The notes beneath the pieces are model-generated. The model ran no database searches. It worked only from the letters and a program-made list of their open reading frames with translations, and was not told the origin of the DNA. Source: Planctomycetia bacterium (lineage in GTDB: Bacteria; Planctomycetota; Phycisphaerae; Phycisphaerales; SM1A02). Taken from it: 11,978 bases of DNA. Position numbers and translations under genes: made by a program. Shown piece after piece: positions 1 to 6,428 of the stretch. Numbering within the stretch: position 1 is the first letter of the stretch; each line of letters starts with the position of its first letter. The stretch lies in NCBI GenBank assembly GCA_005798965.1, contig SYIB01000123.1, positions 1 through 11,978 on the forward strand, in the 5' to 3' direction.

Positions 1-234
1 GACCTGCAGCAAGGCATCGCGCTCGATCACGCACCGCTGCTCGCCCGCGAGGGTCGCATCCTCTGGTCCACCTGCAGCCTTGAGCATGCGGAAAACCGTG
101 CGCAGGCCGAGTGGCTCTCGCGGCGGCTGAAGCTGCGGATCGAGCACGACGAGTCGATGGCTCCCACGGGCGTGCCGGGCTCACCGGCAACTGCGGTGCG
201 CAATGGGTCGTACCACGTGCTTCTGGGGGCGTGA
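1..234 (+). CDS. RNA m5C methyltransferase, NOL1/NOP2/Sun (RsmB-like) family, C-terminal end (partial)
   Basis: The frame is open from the first base to TGA at 232-234 and gives the last 77 residues; the start lies outside the window. Residues 19-31 (RILWSTCSLEHAE, followed by N32) match motif VI of the SAM-dependent RNA cytosine-5 methyltransferases. In that family the Cys of the Thr-Cys-Ser triplet (Cys25 here) is the nucleophile attacking C6 of the target cytosine, and the Glu-Asn pair after it is also conserved. These enzymes modify rRNA or tRNA in the cytoplasm. The fragment ends in a short strand (SYHVLLGA) where RsmB-type proteins finish their Rossmann sheet. The SAM-binding motifs and motif IV (Pro-Cys) are not visible, so RsmB, RsmF and other members cannot be separated. 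Family assignment is fairly secure; the exact substrate is not. Confidence 0.82.
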   Translation, partial: DLQQGIALDHAPLLAREGRILWSTCSLEHAENRAQAEWLSRRLKLRIEHDESMAPTGVPGSPATAVRNGSYHVLLGA

Positions 235-255
235 AGCAACGCATTCGTCAGTCAG

Positions 256-282
256 CGCGATGGTGCGCCTGCGCCCATCGCG
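256..282. terminator. Hairpin between convergent genes, possible bidirectional terminator
   Basis: An 8-bp inverted repeat (256-263 with 275-282, CGCGATGG/CCATCGCG) lies in the 57-base gap between two convergent stop codons. The stem can continue inward by three more G-C pairs with one bulged T. No T-run follows on either side, so intrinsic termination is only suggested by its position. Confidence 0.35.
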
Positions 283-291
283 AGCACCGCT

Positions 292-759
292 TCAGGCGCC
301 GCGCTCGACCGCGGTGAACAGTTCGTACATCCGCTCGGCGCTGGCTGCCTCGTAGCACTGGGCACGGAACGCCGCATTCGACATCACACGGCTGATCCGC
401 CCGAGCGCTTGGATGTGCTCAGCGATGCGATCAGGCGGGCTCACGAGCAGACACACGAGCCGGATCGGGCGATGATCGATGGCATCCCACTCGATGGGTT
501 GTGCAGGCCGGCCGATCGCCAGCTGCACGGTGCGCGCGCCTGGGCACTTGCCATGGGGGATCGCCAAGCCCTCGCCGATGCCGGTCGATCGTTGCCGCTC
601 ACGCTCCCACACCGAGTCACGAAGGACCGCGGCATCCCCGATGTCGCCCTGCCCAGCAAGCAGGTCCACGAGTTCATAGATCGCATCCTGGCGCGTCGAC
701 GCCTTCAGCGGCACGCGGATCGTGGCAGGCGTGAGGATGTCGAGCAGCGCGCTCGGCAT
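292..759 (-). CDS. PTS IIA domain protein (fructose/mannitol/PtsN type), orphan
   Basis: From ATG 759 the product is 155 residues, the normal size of a stand-alone PTS_EIIA type-2 domain. It opens with the family's usual start (MPSALLDILTPATIRV) followed by a helix with a regular hydrophobic pattern. The phosphorylation site is visible as GLAIPHGK, with His69 as the expected acceptor. No EIIB, EIIC, HPr or EI gene is nearby, so a regulatory PtsN-like role is more likely than sugar transport; this is an inference. An alternative GTG at 849 overlaps the upstream stop by four bases (GTGA) and would add 30 Gly/Pro/Arg-rich residues that do not look like part of the domain. Neither start has a convincing Shine-Dalgarno. 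The gene sits directly downstream of the membrane iron-sulfur gene and is probably co-transcribed with it. Confidence 0.85.
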   Translation of the reverse strand: MPSALLDILTPATIRVPLKASTRQDAIYELVDLLAGQGDIGDAAVLRDSVWERERQRSTGIGEGLAIPHGKCPGARTVQLAIGRPAQPIEWDAIDHRPIRLVCLLVSPPDRIAEHIQALGRISRVMSNAAFRAQCYEAASAERMYELFTAVERGA

Positions 760-845
760 GGGGTCGAGGACTCTACCACCGCGCGGGCGTGGTGCGCCCC
801 CCGGATGACCGGCGACTTTCGCGACCTTCACCTCGGTCCACGCAC

Positions 846-2837
846 TCACCGCCGCTGCGACTCCAGCCGCTTCTGTTCCTCGGCAGCGAGGCGCTCCGCT
901 TCGGCAAGTGCCGCTTGCGACTCCAGCTCACGACCTGCGCGGGCGCAGGCATCGGCGAGCGCCTCCCAGAGGCCGCGTTCGGCCGGAGCCATGCGCACCG
1001 CTTCCTGCAGGTTGGCGATCGCTGCATCGTTCTGCCCCAGCCGAGCAAAGCCGTTGGCCTTGACGAGCATTGCACCGACGTTGCCCGGAGCGAGCTCGAG
1101 CGTGCGGTCGACGAGCGCGATGCCCTCAAGGACTTCGCCATCACCGGTGCCCCGCTCGACCAGCACCACGCTCAGGCGCCGCAGGGCATTCAGGCTGTCG
1201 GGTCGTGCGACGATCCACGCGCGGGCGGCCTCGATCGCTTCCTCGTCGCGCCCCTCAGACATGAGCCAGAGGATCTCCTCGTCGCGGATCGCCTCCCACA
1301 TCGGATACTCAGCCAACGCGCCCGCGACCCACGCACGGGCCTCGTTGCCCTGACGCGCCGCACGCAGGATGCGCGCCACGCTCGCGGCGATGATCTCGTT
1401 GGTGCCCTCGGAGTGCATGGCCTGCAGGAGTTCGAGAGCACGCGCGTGGTCACGCTTGACTGCAGCGAGCCACGCCAGACGCATGCTGAACTCCCGGTCG
1501 CGCCACGGCAGCACCGCCCAGCCGCCGTCGCCGATCGAACGGGCCCGCAGGTACCAGGCGGAGGCTGCATCGGCGAGCTCGATGGTCCCGCGATCCGGCA
1601 GCACACCATCCACATCAAAGACCATCTGCTCCGCCACGAGCACCTTGCGATCGAATCGGTCAGCCGTCCACGCCGCCACGCCCGCGGCAGCCGTCGGCAC
1701 GACCACGCCGAGCGCACCGGCGGCGGCAAGCACCGCGACGATGCCGGCGGCACGCACCCGACCGGCCTGGCGCAGCACCGCCCCGAGCGCCGAGACATCG
1801 CGGGACGCGAGCACGCGCCAACCGGTCCACACGACCCAGGTGAGGCACGCTGCGAGCCCGCTGGCGAAGAGCAGTGGCAGCAGTGAGTAGGCCGCCAGGA
1901 AGGAAACGCCCGCCACGATGGCGATGAAGACTTCGTCGGCGACCGACAGGTCGAAGAGCCGCGCAGCGGCCGGTACCGACTGGCCCGGACCCGCTCCGAA
2001 TCCGAAGGAAAGCGCTTGCTTGGGGCAGGCACTCACGCAGTCCATGCACTTCATGCAACCGCTGTCGACGACCATGCGGAAGTCGCGCACTTCCTCGTGC
2101 ACCCGCACGTTGCTCGTGCAGACCGCCGTGCAGTGGCCGCACTGGTCACAGGCATCGCTCACGCGGATGCGGGCACGCGCAAAGCGATCCAGCGGCGCGA
2201 AGAAGCCCCCGTAGGGGCAGGCATAGGTGCAGTAGCCCTTGTTGCCAAGGAAGACGACCGTGAGCGCCCCGCAGACGAGCAGGAACGGGATCCCGACGGC
2301 CCAGCCCGGGAATGTGCCCCAGAAGTCGTCTGTGACCAGCTTCATGCTGAAGCCGGGCCACGTCAGGTCGGGCTGCAGGATCGGTGCGAGGGCGAAGCGG
2401 TAGACCACCGGCCACACGAACATGTAGAGCGCCAGGATCAACGGCAGCCACAGGAGCACCCGGCTGCGGAACGGCCGCGGCCGGATGCCCAGGCGCGCCA
2501 GCAGCGCGGAACACGCATCCTGCAGCAGCACCACATGACAGCCCCAGCCGCAGAACCACCGACCCAGGATCGCGGTGCTGCCGAGCGCCAGCGCGAAGAA
2601 GATCGCGCCGACGGTGATCACGCCGTCCTTCACGGTTTCCATCGATTCGCTCGGCTCGATGGGCGCGAGCGTGGTCTCCGCCCAGAGCCAATGCAGCACG
2701 TGCACGATCATCAGCGCCTGCACCACGAGCAGCACGGCAAAGCGCTTGCGGGCCATCCGGCTTGCCGGTGCCGGCCGATGGCCCGCGGTGGGAAGCACCG
2801 TGAGCGAGATGTGGCGCGGTTGGCAGTCGGATGGCAT
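846..2837 (-). CDS. Polytopic membrane 4Fe-4S protein (NapH/NosR/CcoG-like core) with C-terminal TPR domain
   Basis: The product is 663 residues from ATG 2837. TM helices lie near 33-50, 71-92, 127-149 and 179-197. Each of two Cys-x3-Cys motifs follows a helix (Cys96/Cys100 in RWFCGWGC; Cys203/Cys207 in GYCTYACP), as in Fer4_5 proteins such as NapH and the NosR C-terminus. A double ferredoxin segment follows: Cys230/233/236/240 and Cys261/264/267/271, the second ending in the classical Cys-Pro. Two or three more TM helices occupy about 302-388. Residues about 450-660 are helical repeats of TPR type (for example ALVDRTLELAP and QEAVRMAP). If the ferredoxin clusters are cytoplasmic, the TPR tail would be outside the membrane. 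Such cores move electrons across or along the membrane, but no partner enzyme is adjacent, so the role is unknown. The start at 2837 is chosen because GGAGGAG lies 8 bases upstream; ATG 2868-2870 is an alternative. Confidence 0.85.
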   Translation of the reverse strand: MPSDCQPRHISLTVLPTAGHRPAPASRMARKRFAVLLVVQALMIVHVLHWLWAETTLAPIEPSESMETVKDGVITVGAIFFALALGSTAILGRWFCGWGCHVVLLQDACSALLARLGIRPRPFRSRVLLWLPLILALYMFVWPVVYRFALAPILQPDLTWPGFSMKLVTDDFWGTFPGWAVGIPFLLVCGALTVVFLGNKGYCTYACPYGGFFAPLDRFARARIRVSDACDQCGHCTAVCTSNVRVHEEVRDFRMVVDSGCMKCMDCVSACPKQALSFGFGAGPGQSVPAAARLFDLSVADEVFIAIVAGVSFLAAYSLLPLLFASGLAACLTWVVWTGWRVLASRDVSALGAVLRQAGRVRAAGIVAVLAAAGALGVVVPTAAAGVAAWTADRFDRKVLVAEQMVFDVDGVLPDRGTIELADAASAWYLRARSIGDGGWAVLPWRDREFSMRLAWLAAVKRDHARALELLQAMHSEGTNEIIAASVARILRAARQGNEARAWVAGALAEYPMWEAIRDEEILWLMSEGRDEEAIEAARAWIVARPDSLNALRRLSVVLVERGTGDGEVLEGIALVDRTLELAPGNVGAMLVKANGFARLGQNDAAIANLQEAVRMAPAERGLWEALADACARAGRELESQAALAEAERLAAEEQKRLESQRR

Positions 2838-2845
2838 GGGGTGTG

Positions 2846-2852
2846 CTCCTCC
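2846..2852 (-). promoter_or_regulatory. Shine-Dalgarno that fixes the iron-sulfur gene start
   Basis: On the minus strand GGAGGAG runs from 2852 to 2846, eight bases before ATG 2837. It is the strongest ribosome site in the window. It lies downstream of the alternative ATG at 2870 and so argues for the shorter protein. Confidence 0.7.
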
Positions 2853-2859
2853 CGTCAAA

Positions 2860-2867
2860 TCTATACT
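2860..2867. promoter_or_regulatory. Overlapping divergent -10-like hexamers
   Basis: In a small AT-rich island, plus-strand TATACT (2862-2867) lies 7 bases before ATG 2875 of the J-protein, and minus-strand TATAGA (2865-2860) would put a start point near 2853, just ahead of the Shine-Dalgarno of the iron-sulfur gene. No good -35 box is visible for either direction. The only sequence between the two coding regions is 2838-2874. This is a prediction from consensus only. Confidence 0.45.
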
Positions 2868-2874
2868 CATGCCG

Positions 2875-3759
2875 ATGCCACGCGACTACTACGAGGTGCT
2901 CGGGGTCAAGCGTGATGCGTCCGCCGACGAGCTTCGTCGTGCGCACCGCACGCTCGCCCGCCAGTGGCACCCGGACATCAACAAGACCCCTGAAGCTGCC
3001 GCGAAGTTCAACGAGGCGCAGGAGGCCTACGACATCCTGTCCGATGCCGACAAGCGCGCCAGCTACGACCGCTTCGGCCACGCGGGGCTGCAGGGCGGCG
3101 GCGCGGCTGCAGCGGGTGGCGACCAGCCTTTCGGCGGCGGGTTCGGCGGGTTCGATCCATCGCAGATCGATCCAGAGATGTTCGAGCAGATCTTCGGCGG
3201 CATGGGCGGCGGTCGCGGACGGGGCCGAGCGCGGGGACCATCGAAGGGCCAGGATCGCCATGGCGAGATCACCGTGCCATTCCAGGTGTCGATCCTCGGT
3301 GGGCGCCATGGCATCGGCAGCGGCGAGCACTCGATCGATGTGCAGATCCCTGCCGGCATCGAGGACGGCACGCAGCTGCGCGTGCGCGGACAGGGCGACC
3401 CCGGTCAGGGTGGCGGCCCTGCGGGCGACCTGATCGTCACGGTGCATGTGGCGCCGCATCCGGACTTCCGTCGTGACGGCGATGACATTCTCCGCGACGT
3501 GCATGTCTCCATCTTCGATGCCGCGCTCGGCGCGAAGATCGATGTACCGCTGCTCAAGGGCACGGTCACGCTGACCATTCCGCCAGGTACCGGCAGCGGC
3601 AAGCGCCTGCGCGTGCGCAACCAGGGTGTGCGCAGGTCGGCCGTTGCGTCGGGCGACTTCCTCGCCATCGTGCAGATCGACGTGCCGTCAACACTCACCG
3701 ATGAAGACCGCGCTGCGCTCGAGGCCATGCGCGATTCGTTGCGCAACCGCGACCTGTGA
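2875..3759 (+). CDS. J-domain co-chaperone, class B (DnaJ/CbpA-like, no zinc finger)
   Basis: The product has 294 residues from ATG 2875; ATG 2869, two codons earlier in frame, is the alternative. Residues 1-68 are a J domain starting DYYEVLGV, with the His-Pro-Asp triad at 32-34 (QWHPDIN) needed to stimulate the ATPase of DnaK. A Gly/Phe-rich linker spans roughly 68-115. The rest is the two beta-rich substrate-binding domains (HGEITVPFQVSILGG, then DVQIPAGIEDGTQLRVRGQG, and the second copy with VTLTIPPGTGSGKRLRVRNQG). The Cys-rich zinc repeats of classical DnaJ are absent, which makes it CbpA-like. It should deliver unfolded clients to cytoplasmic DnaK. No dnaK or grpE is adjacent. There is no Shine-Dalgarno; a TATACT hexamer ends 7 bases before ATG 2875, suggesting a leaderless message. 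Confidence 0.92.
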   Translation: MPRDYYEVLGVKRDASADELRRAHRTLARQWHPDINKTPEAAAKFNEAQEAYDILSDADKRASYDRFGHAGLQGGGAAAAGGDQPFGGGFGGFDPSQIDPEMFEQIFGGMGGGRGRGRARGPSKGQDRHGEITVPFQVSILGGRHGIGSGEHSIDVQIPAGIEDGTQLRVRGQGDPGQGGGPAGDLIVTVHVAPHPDFRRDGDDILRDVHVSIFDAALGAKIDVPLLKGTVTLTIPPGTGSGKRLRVRNQGVRRSAVASGDFLAIVQIDVPSTLTDEDRAALEAMRDSLRNRDL

Positions 3760-3780
3760 GTGCATGATGCCGCCGATCGC

Positions 3781-4320
3781 TCAGCGCGCGTAGCGCTGCC
3801 GAGCATCGAGGATCGCCTTGCGGCACTTGTGGGCGTCGTGCACGCAGGTCCACGCCAGCCGCGCAGGCGCGCGCGGCGAGCGGCGGATCGCCACGTGGCC
3901 CAGGCCAAGCAGCCGTTCGGGATTCGTCGCCCCGGCATCCACGCATTCGGCATCACGCAGCGGCATCGCCTGCACGTCCGGCACCGCGCCCGATCGCACG
4001 ATGATCCGCCGGTCGGTCAGGACATACACGCGGCTCCACCAATCGCTGGCAGCCCACACGAGCCGCGCGATCACGATCACGCCACCAGCGCCGATGGCGT
4101 GCCGCGCATCCCACGGCACGCTCGGGTCGGAGGTTGCCGCGAGCAGCCCCAGGGCGACCACGACTCCCATGCACGCCACGCGCACGCTCACGAGCAGGAT
4201 CAGGAGCGCCGAAGGCTTGACCGCGAGCAGGATGATCTCCCCGTCGTCCAGGCACTCCTGCACGCCAGGGTGCGCAACGACCTCCAGCGCCAGCCCAGCG
4301 CCCGGAGCCTGCGGGCTCAC
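3781..4320 (-). CDS. Small membrane protein with bacterial PH-like (DUF304/bPH2) domain
   Basis: The product has 179 residues and starts at GTG 4320, whose bases form a GTGA overlap with the stop of hpt, so it is probably translationally coupled. An N-terminal segment with Asp-Gly-Glu and a Lys-Pro-Ser turn (about 25-37) precedes two TM helices (about 38-62 and 75-93). Directly after the second helix comes YVLTDRRIIVRSG (99-111), the usual entry strand of bacterial PH-like domains of the DUF304 type, followed by strands and a closing helix to residue 175. Such domains sit on the cytoplasmic side of the membrane; their ligands are mostly unknown. Nothing here links it mechanistically to purine salvage, and the pairing with hpt may be only operon packing. 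Family confident, function unknown. Confidence 0.75.
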   Translation of the reverse strand: MSPQAPGAGLALEVVAHPGVQECLDDGEIILLAVKPSALLILLVSVRVACMGVVVALGLLAATSDPSVPWDARHAIGAGGVIVIARLVWAASDWWSRVYVLTDRRIIVRSGAVPDVQAMPLRDAECVDAGATNPERLLGLGHVAIRRSPRAPARLAWTCVHDAHKCRKAILDARQRYAR

Positions 4321-4880
4321 CTGATCACCTCATGGCGCAACACGCCGATGTAGGGCAGATTGCGGTACTCGTCGTCGTAATCGAGGCCGTAGCCCACCAC
4401 GAACTCATCAGGGATGTCGAAGCCCGAGTACTCGCATGGGGTGGCCATCGCCTCGGGCTTCTCCTTGCGCACGAGCACGCACGTCGCCACGCTCGCCGCG
4501 CCCTTGGCGAGGATCTCCCGTCGGAGCATCATGAGCGTGCGCCCGGTATCGAGGATGTCATCGATGATGAGTGCATGCGCCCCCTCGAGACCCACGGGCA
4601 GCGCACCGCGGATCGCAGCGCCCCTGCTCTCGGTGCTCGTGCCGGGATAGCTCGACACGGTGACCAAGCCCAGCCGCAGCCGATGGGGCAGCTGTCGCAT
4701 CAGGTCGGCAGCGAAGACCAGGCCACCCGTCATGACAGGCACGAGGAGCAAGCGACCTTCGCGGCCCGCGTAGTCAGAAGCGATCTGCGCACCGAGCTCG
4801 GCCACGCGACGCTCGATCGCCGCCCGATCCACGAGCACACGCTCGATGTCGTGATCCAGCCGTGGTGAACGGTTCATCAT
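4317..4880 (-). CDS. hpt: Hypoxanthine phosphoribosyltransferase
   Basis: The product has 187 residues, normal for bacterial Hpt, a cytoplasmic enzyme that salvages hypoxanthine and guanine to IMP and GMP using PRPP. The PRPP-binding signature ALIIDDILDTGRTL is at residues 103-116, with Asp107/Asp108 as the acidic pair that holds the ribose and magnesium. The flexible-loop region SSYPGTSTESRG (76-87) and the C-terminal base-binding part (DEFVVGYGLDYDDEYRNLPYIGVL, split at Gly163) are also typical. ATG 4880 overlaps the gatB stop as ATGA, and a second ATG follows at once (4877), so either could be used. A run of seven G in the gatB end lies just upstream and may serve as a poor ribosome site. 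It sits between gatB and the PH-domain gene in one operon. Confidence 0.95.
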   Translation of the reverse strand: MMNRSPRLDHDIERVLVDRAAIERRVAELGAQIASDYAGREGRLLLVPVMTGGLVFAADLMRQLPHRLRLGLVTVSSYPGTSTESRGAAIRGALPVGLEGAHALIIDDILDTGRTLMMLRREILAKGAASVATCVLVRKEKPEAMATPCEYSGFDIPDEFVVGYGLDYDDEYRNLPYIGVLRHEVIR

Positions 4881-6394
4881 GCGCCCCCCCGCACGCGCTC
4901 CATCACGCGCGACTGCACGGTCTTGGCATCGACGGTGCCGCCCGAGGCCTTCATGACGTGCCCCATGATGCGGCCCATCGCCGCCATCTTGCCGGCACGA
5001 AGGTCCGCCGCCGCCTGCGCAGTCGCCGCGAGGGCGGCGTCGACCCAGGCATCGAGCGCGCTGTCGTCGCGCACGATCACCATGCCGGCACGCTCGGCTG
5101 CGGCTCGGGGCGCGTCATCGCTGTCGCACAGCATGCCAAAGAGCACATCGACCGAGCCCGCGTTGACGGTGCCCTCGTCACGGAGCGCGATGAGGCCCGC
5201 CACCTGCGCCGGGCTGATCCCTGCACGATGCAAGGGCCGCTGGCGCTCATTGGCGTGCTTCATGCCCACATTGAGCAGGAGCTTGGCGATGGCCAGCGCC
5301 GCGGCAGGTGCGCCACCGGCGGTGGACACGCATAGTTCGAAGAAATCGCTCAGATCCGGCTCGGCGAGGATCTGGTCGGCATCCTTGCGCGCGAGGCCCC
5401 ACGCACCCAGGTAGCGCTGCCCACGGGCAGCGGGCAGTTCGACCAGTTCCCCGCGCACCCGCGCGAGCCACGGCTCATCCACCTCGACCCAGACCAGATC
5501 GGGATCGGGGACGTACCGGTAGTCGTGCGCATCTTCCTTTTCACGCTGGAGCACCGTGATGAGGCGAACATCGTCCCAGCCTCGCGTGGCCTTCATCCCA
5601 CGGCCCATCACACGGCCATCCTGCTGCCACGCTTCGACCTGCCGCACGGCCTCGTGCTCGATCGCACCCTTGAGCGCGCGGAACGAATTCAGGTTCTTCA
5701 CCTCGACCACGGGCGTACGGACCTCGGTCCCGTCGACCAGCATGATCGCCAGGTTCACGTTGGGCTCGAAGCGCATGTGGCCCTTCTGCATGATGCCCTC
5801 GGTCACGCGCAGGTAGCGGCACAGATCGCGGAGCTCCTGCGCGAACTGCACGACCTCGTCGGCGGTGCTGAAGTCGGGCGCGGTGACGACCTCGAGCAGC
5901 GGCGTCCCTGCGCGGTTGAGATCCACCAGCGACCCCTCGTATTCGTGGCCGCCCGGGAGCTCATGACCGAGCTTGCCGGTGTCTTCCTCCAGGTGCGCCC
6001 GGATGATGCCAATGCGGAGGCCGCTGCCCTCGAGGTTCCAGGCGCCGTCGGTGCACAGTGGTCGGTCGTACTGGCTGATCTGATAGCCCTTGGGAAGATC
6101 GGGGTAGTAGTAGTTCTTCCGGTCCCAGCGGCAGCGGCGTGCGATCGTGCAGCCCAGGGCCAACCCGACCTTCATCGACATCTCGACGGCGCGGCGGTTC
6201 ATGACCGGAAGCGCTCCCGGCAGCGCCATGACCAGCGGATCGACCAGCGTGTTGGGCGCCGAGTCGTAATGGCTCGGATGGGCGAGGCTCGGTGCCCGCG
6301 TGAACATCTTGGTCCGCGTGGCGAGCTCGATGTGGATCTCAAGGCCGATGATCAGCCGGGTTGAGGCGATCTCGGGCGTCTGCGTCGGGGCCAT
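4877..6394 (-). CDS. gatB: Aspartyl/glutamyl-tRNA(Asn/Gln) amidotransferase subunit B
   Basis: The product has 505 residues from ATG 6394. It is the subunit of GatCAB that binds the mischarged tRNA, phosphorylates Glu-tRNA(Gln) or Asp-tRNA(Asn), and accepts ammonia from GatA. Family marks: RLIIGLEIHIELATRTKMF (13-31), LPGALPVMN (58-66), DRKNYYYPDLPKGYQISQ (91-108), and a C-terminal helical YqeY-like tail. The ORF is open back to 6469, but the upstream residues are not part of the family, and the divergent cyclophilin begins at 6429. ATG 6394 gives the usual distance to the IGLEIH motif; ATG 6403 is the nearest alternative. There is no Shine-Dalgarno, but TATCAT ends 7 bases before ATG 6394. 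It is the first gene of an overlapping operon with hpt. gatA and gatC are not in the window. Confidence 0.96.
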   Translation of the reverse strand: MAPTQTPEIASTRLIIGLEIHIELATRTKMFTRAPSLAHPSHYDSAPNTLVDPLVMALPGALPVMNRRAVEMSMKVGLALGCTIARRCRWDRKNYYYPDLPKGYQISQYDRPLCTDGAWNLEGSGLRIGIIRAHLEEDTGKLGHELPGGHEYEGSLVDLNRAGTPLLEVVTAPDFSTADEVVQFAQELRDLCRYLRVTEGIMQKGHMRFEPNVNLAIMLVDGTEVRTPVVEVKNLNSFRALKGAIEHEAVRQVEAWQQDGRVMGRGMKATRGWDDVRLITVLQREKEDAHDYRYVPDPDLVWVEVDEPWLARVRGELVELPAARGQRYLGAWGLARKDADQILAEPDLSDFFELCVSTAGGAPAAALAIAKLLLNVGMKHANERQRPLHRAGISPAQVAGLIALRDEGTVNAGSVDVLFGMLCDSDDAPRAAAERAGMVIVRDDSALDAWVDAALAATAQAAADLRAGKMAAMGRIMGHVMKASGGTVDAKTVQSRVMERVRGGA

Positions 6395-6401
6395 TCGTGG
6401 C

Positions 6402-6407
6402 ATGATA
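6402..6407 (-). promoter_or_regulatory. Possible leaderless -10 hexamer of gatB
   Basis: On the minus strand TATCAT (6407-6402) is followed by 7 bases and then ATG 6394, so transcription would begin at or next to the start codon. No -35 box is clear. Confidence 0.4.
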
Positions 6408-6419
6408 CGAGGCACCGAC

Positions 6420-6424
6420 GGAGG
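6420..6424 (+). promoter_or_regulatory. Shine-Dalgarno of the long cyclophilin gene
   Basis: GGAGG at 6420-6424 lies four bases before ATG 6429. This supports 6429 over the in-frame ATG at 6402, which has no ribosome site. Confidence 0.55.
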
Positions 6425-6428
6425 CCCC

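Noticed and set aside
1..239. Minus-strand ORF 27-239 and plus-strand ORF 111-317 near the left edge
   Set aside because: Frame 1 carries the methyltransferase motif VI and accounts for this stretch. The other frames have no recognisable content.
789..2915. Long plus-strand open frames (789-1886, 2016-2915) opposite the iron-sulfur gene
   Set aside because: They are antisense to a protein with two cysteine motif sets and TM helices. The translations show no domain and are rich in His, Arg and Gln, as expected for shadows.
2146..3504. Long open frame on the minus strand across the J-protein gene and the start of the iron-sulfur gene
   Set aside because: It is antisense to a J-protein with clear motifs and out of frame with the iron-sulfur protein; its translation is Arg/Ala/His-rich low complexity typical of open shadow frames in GC-rich DNA.
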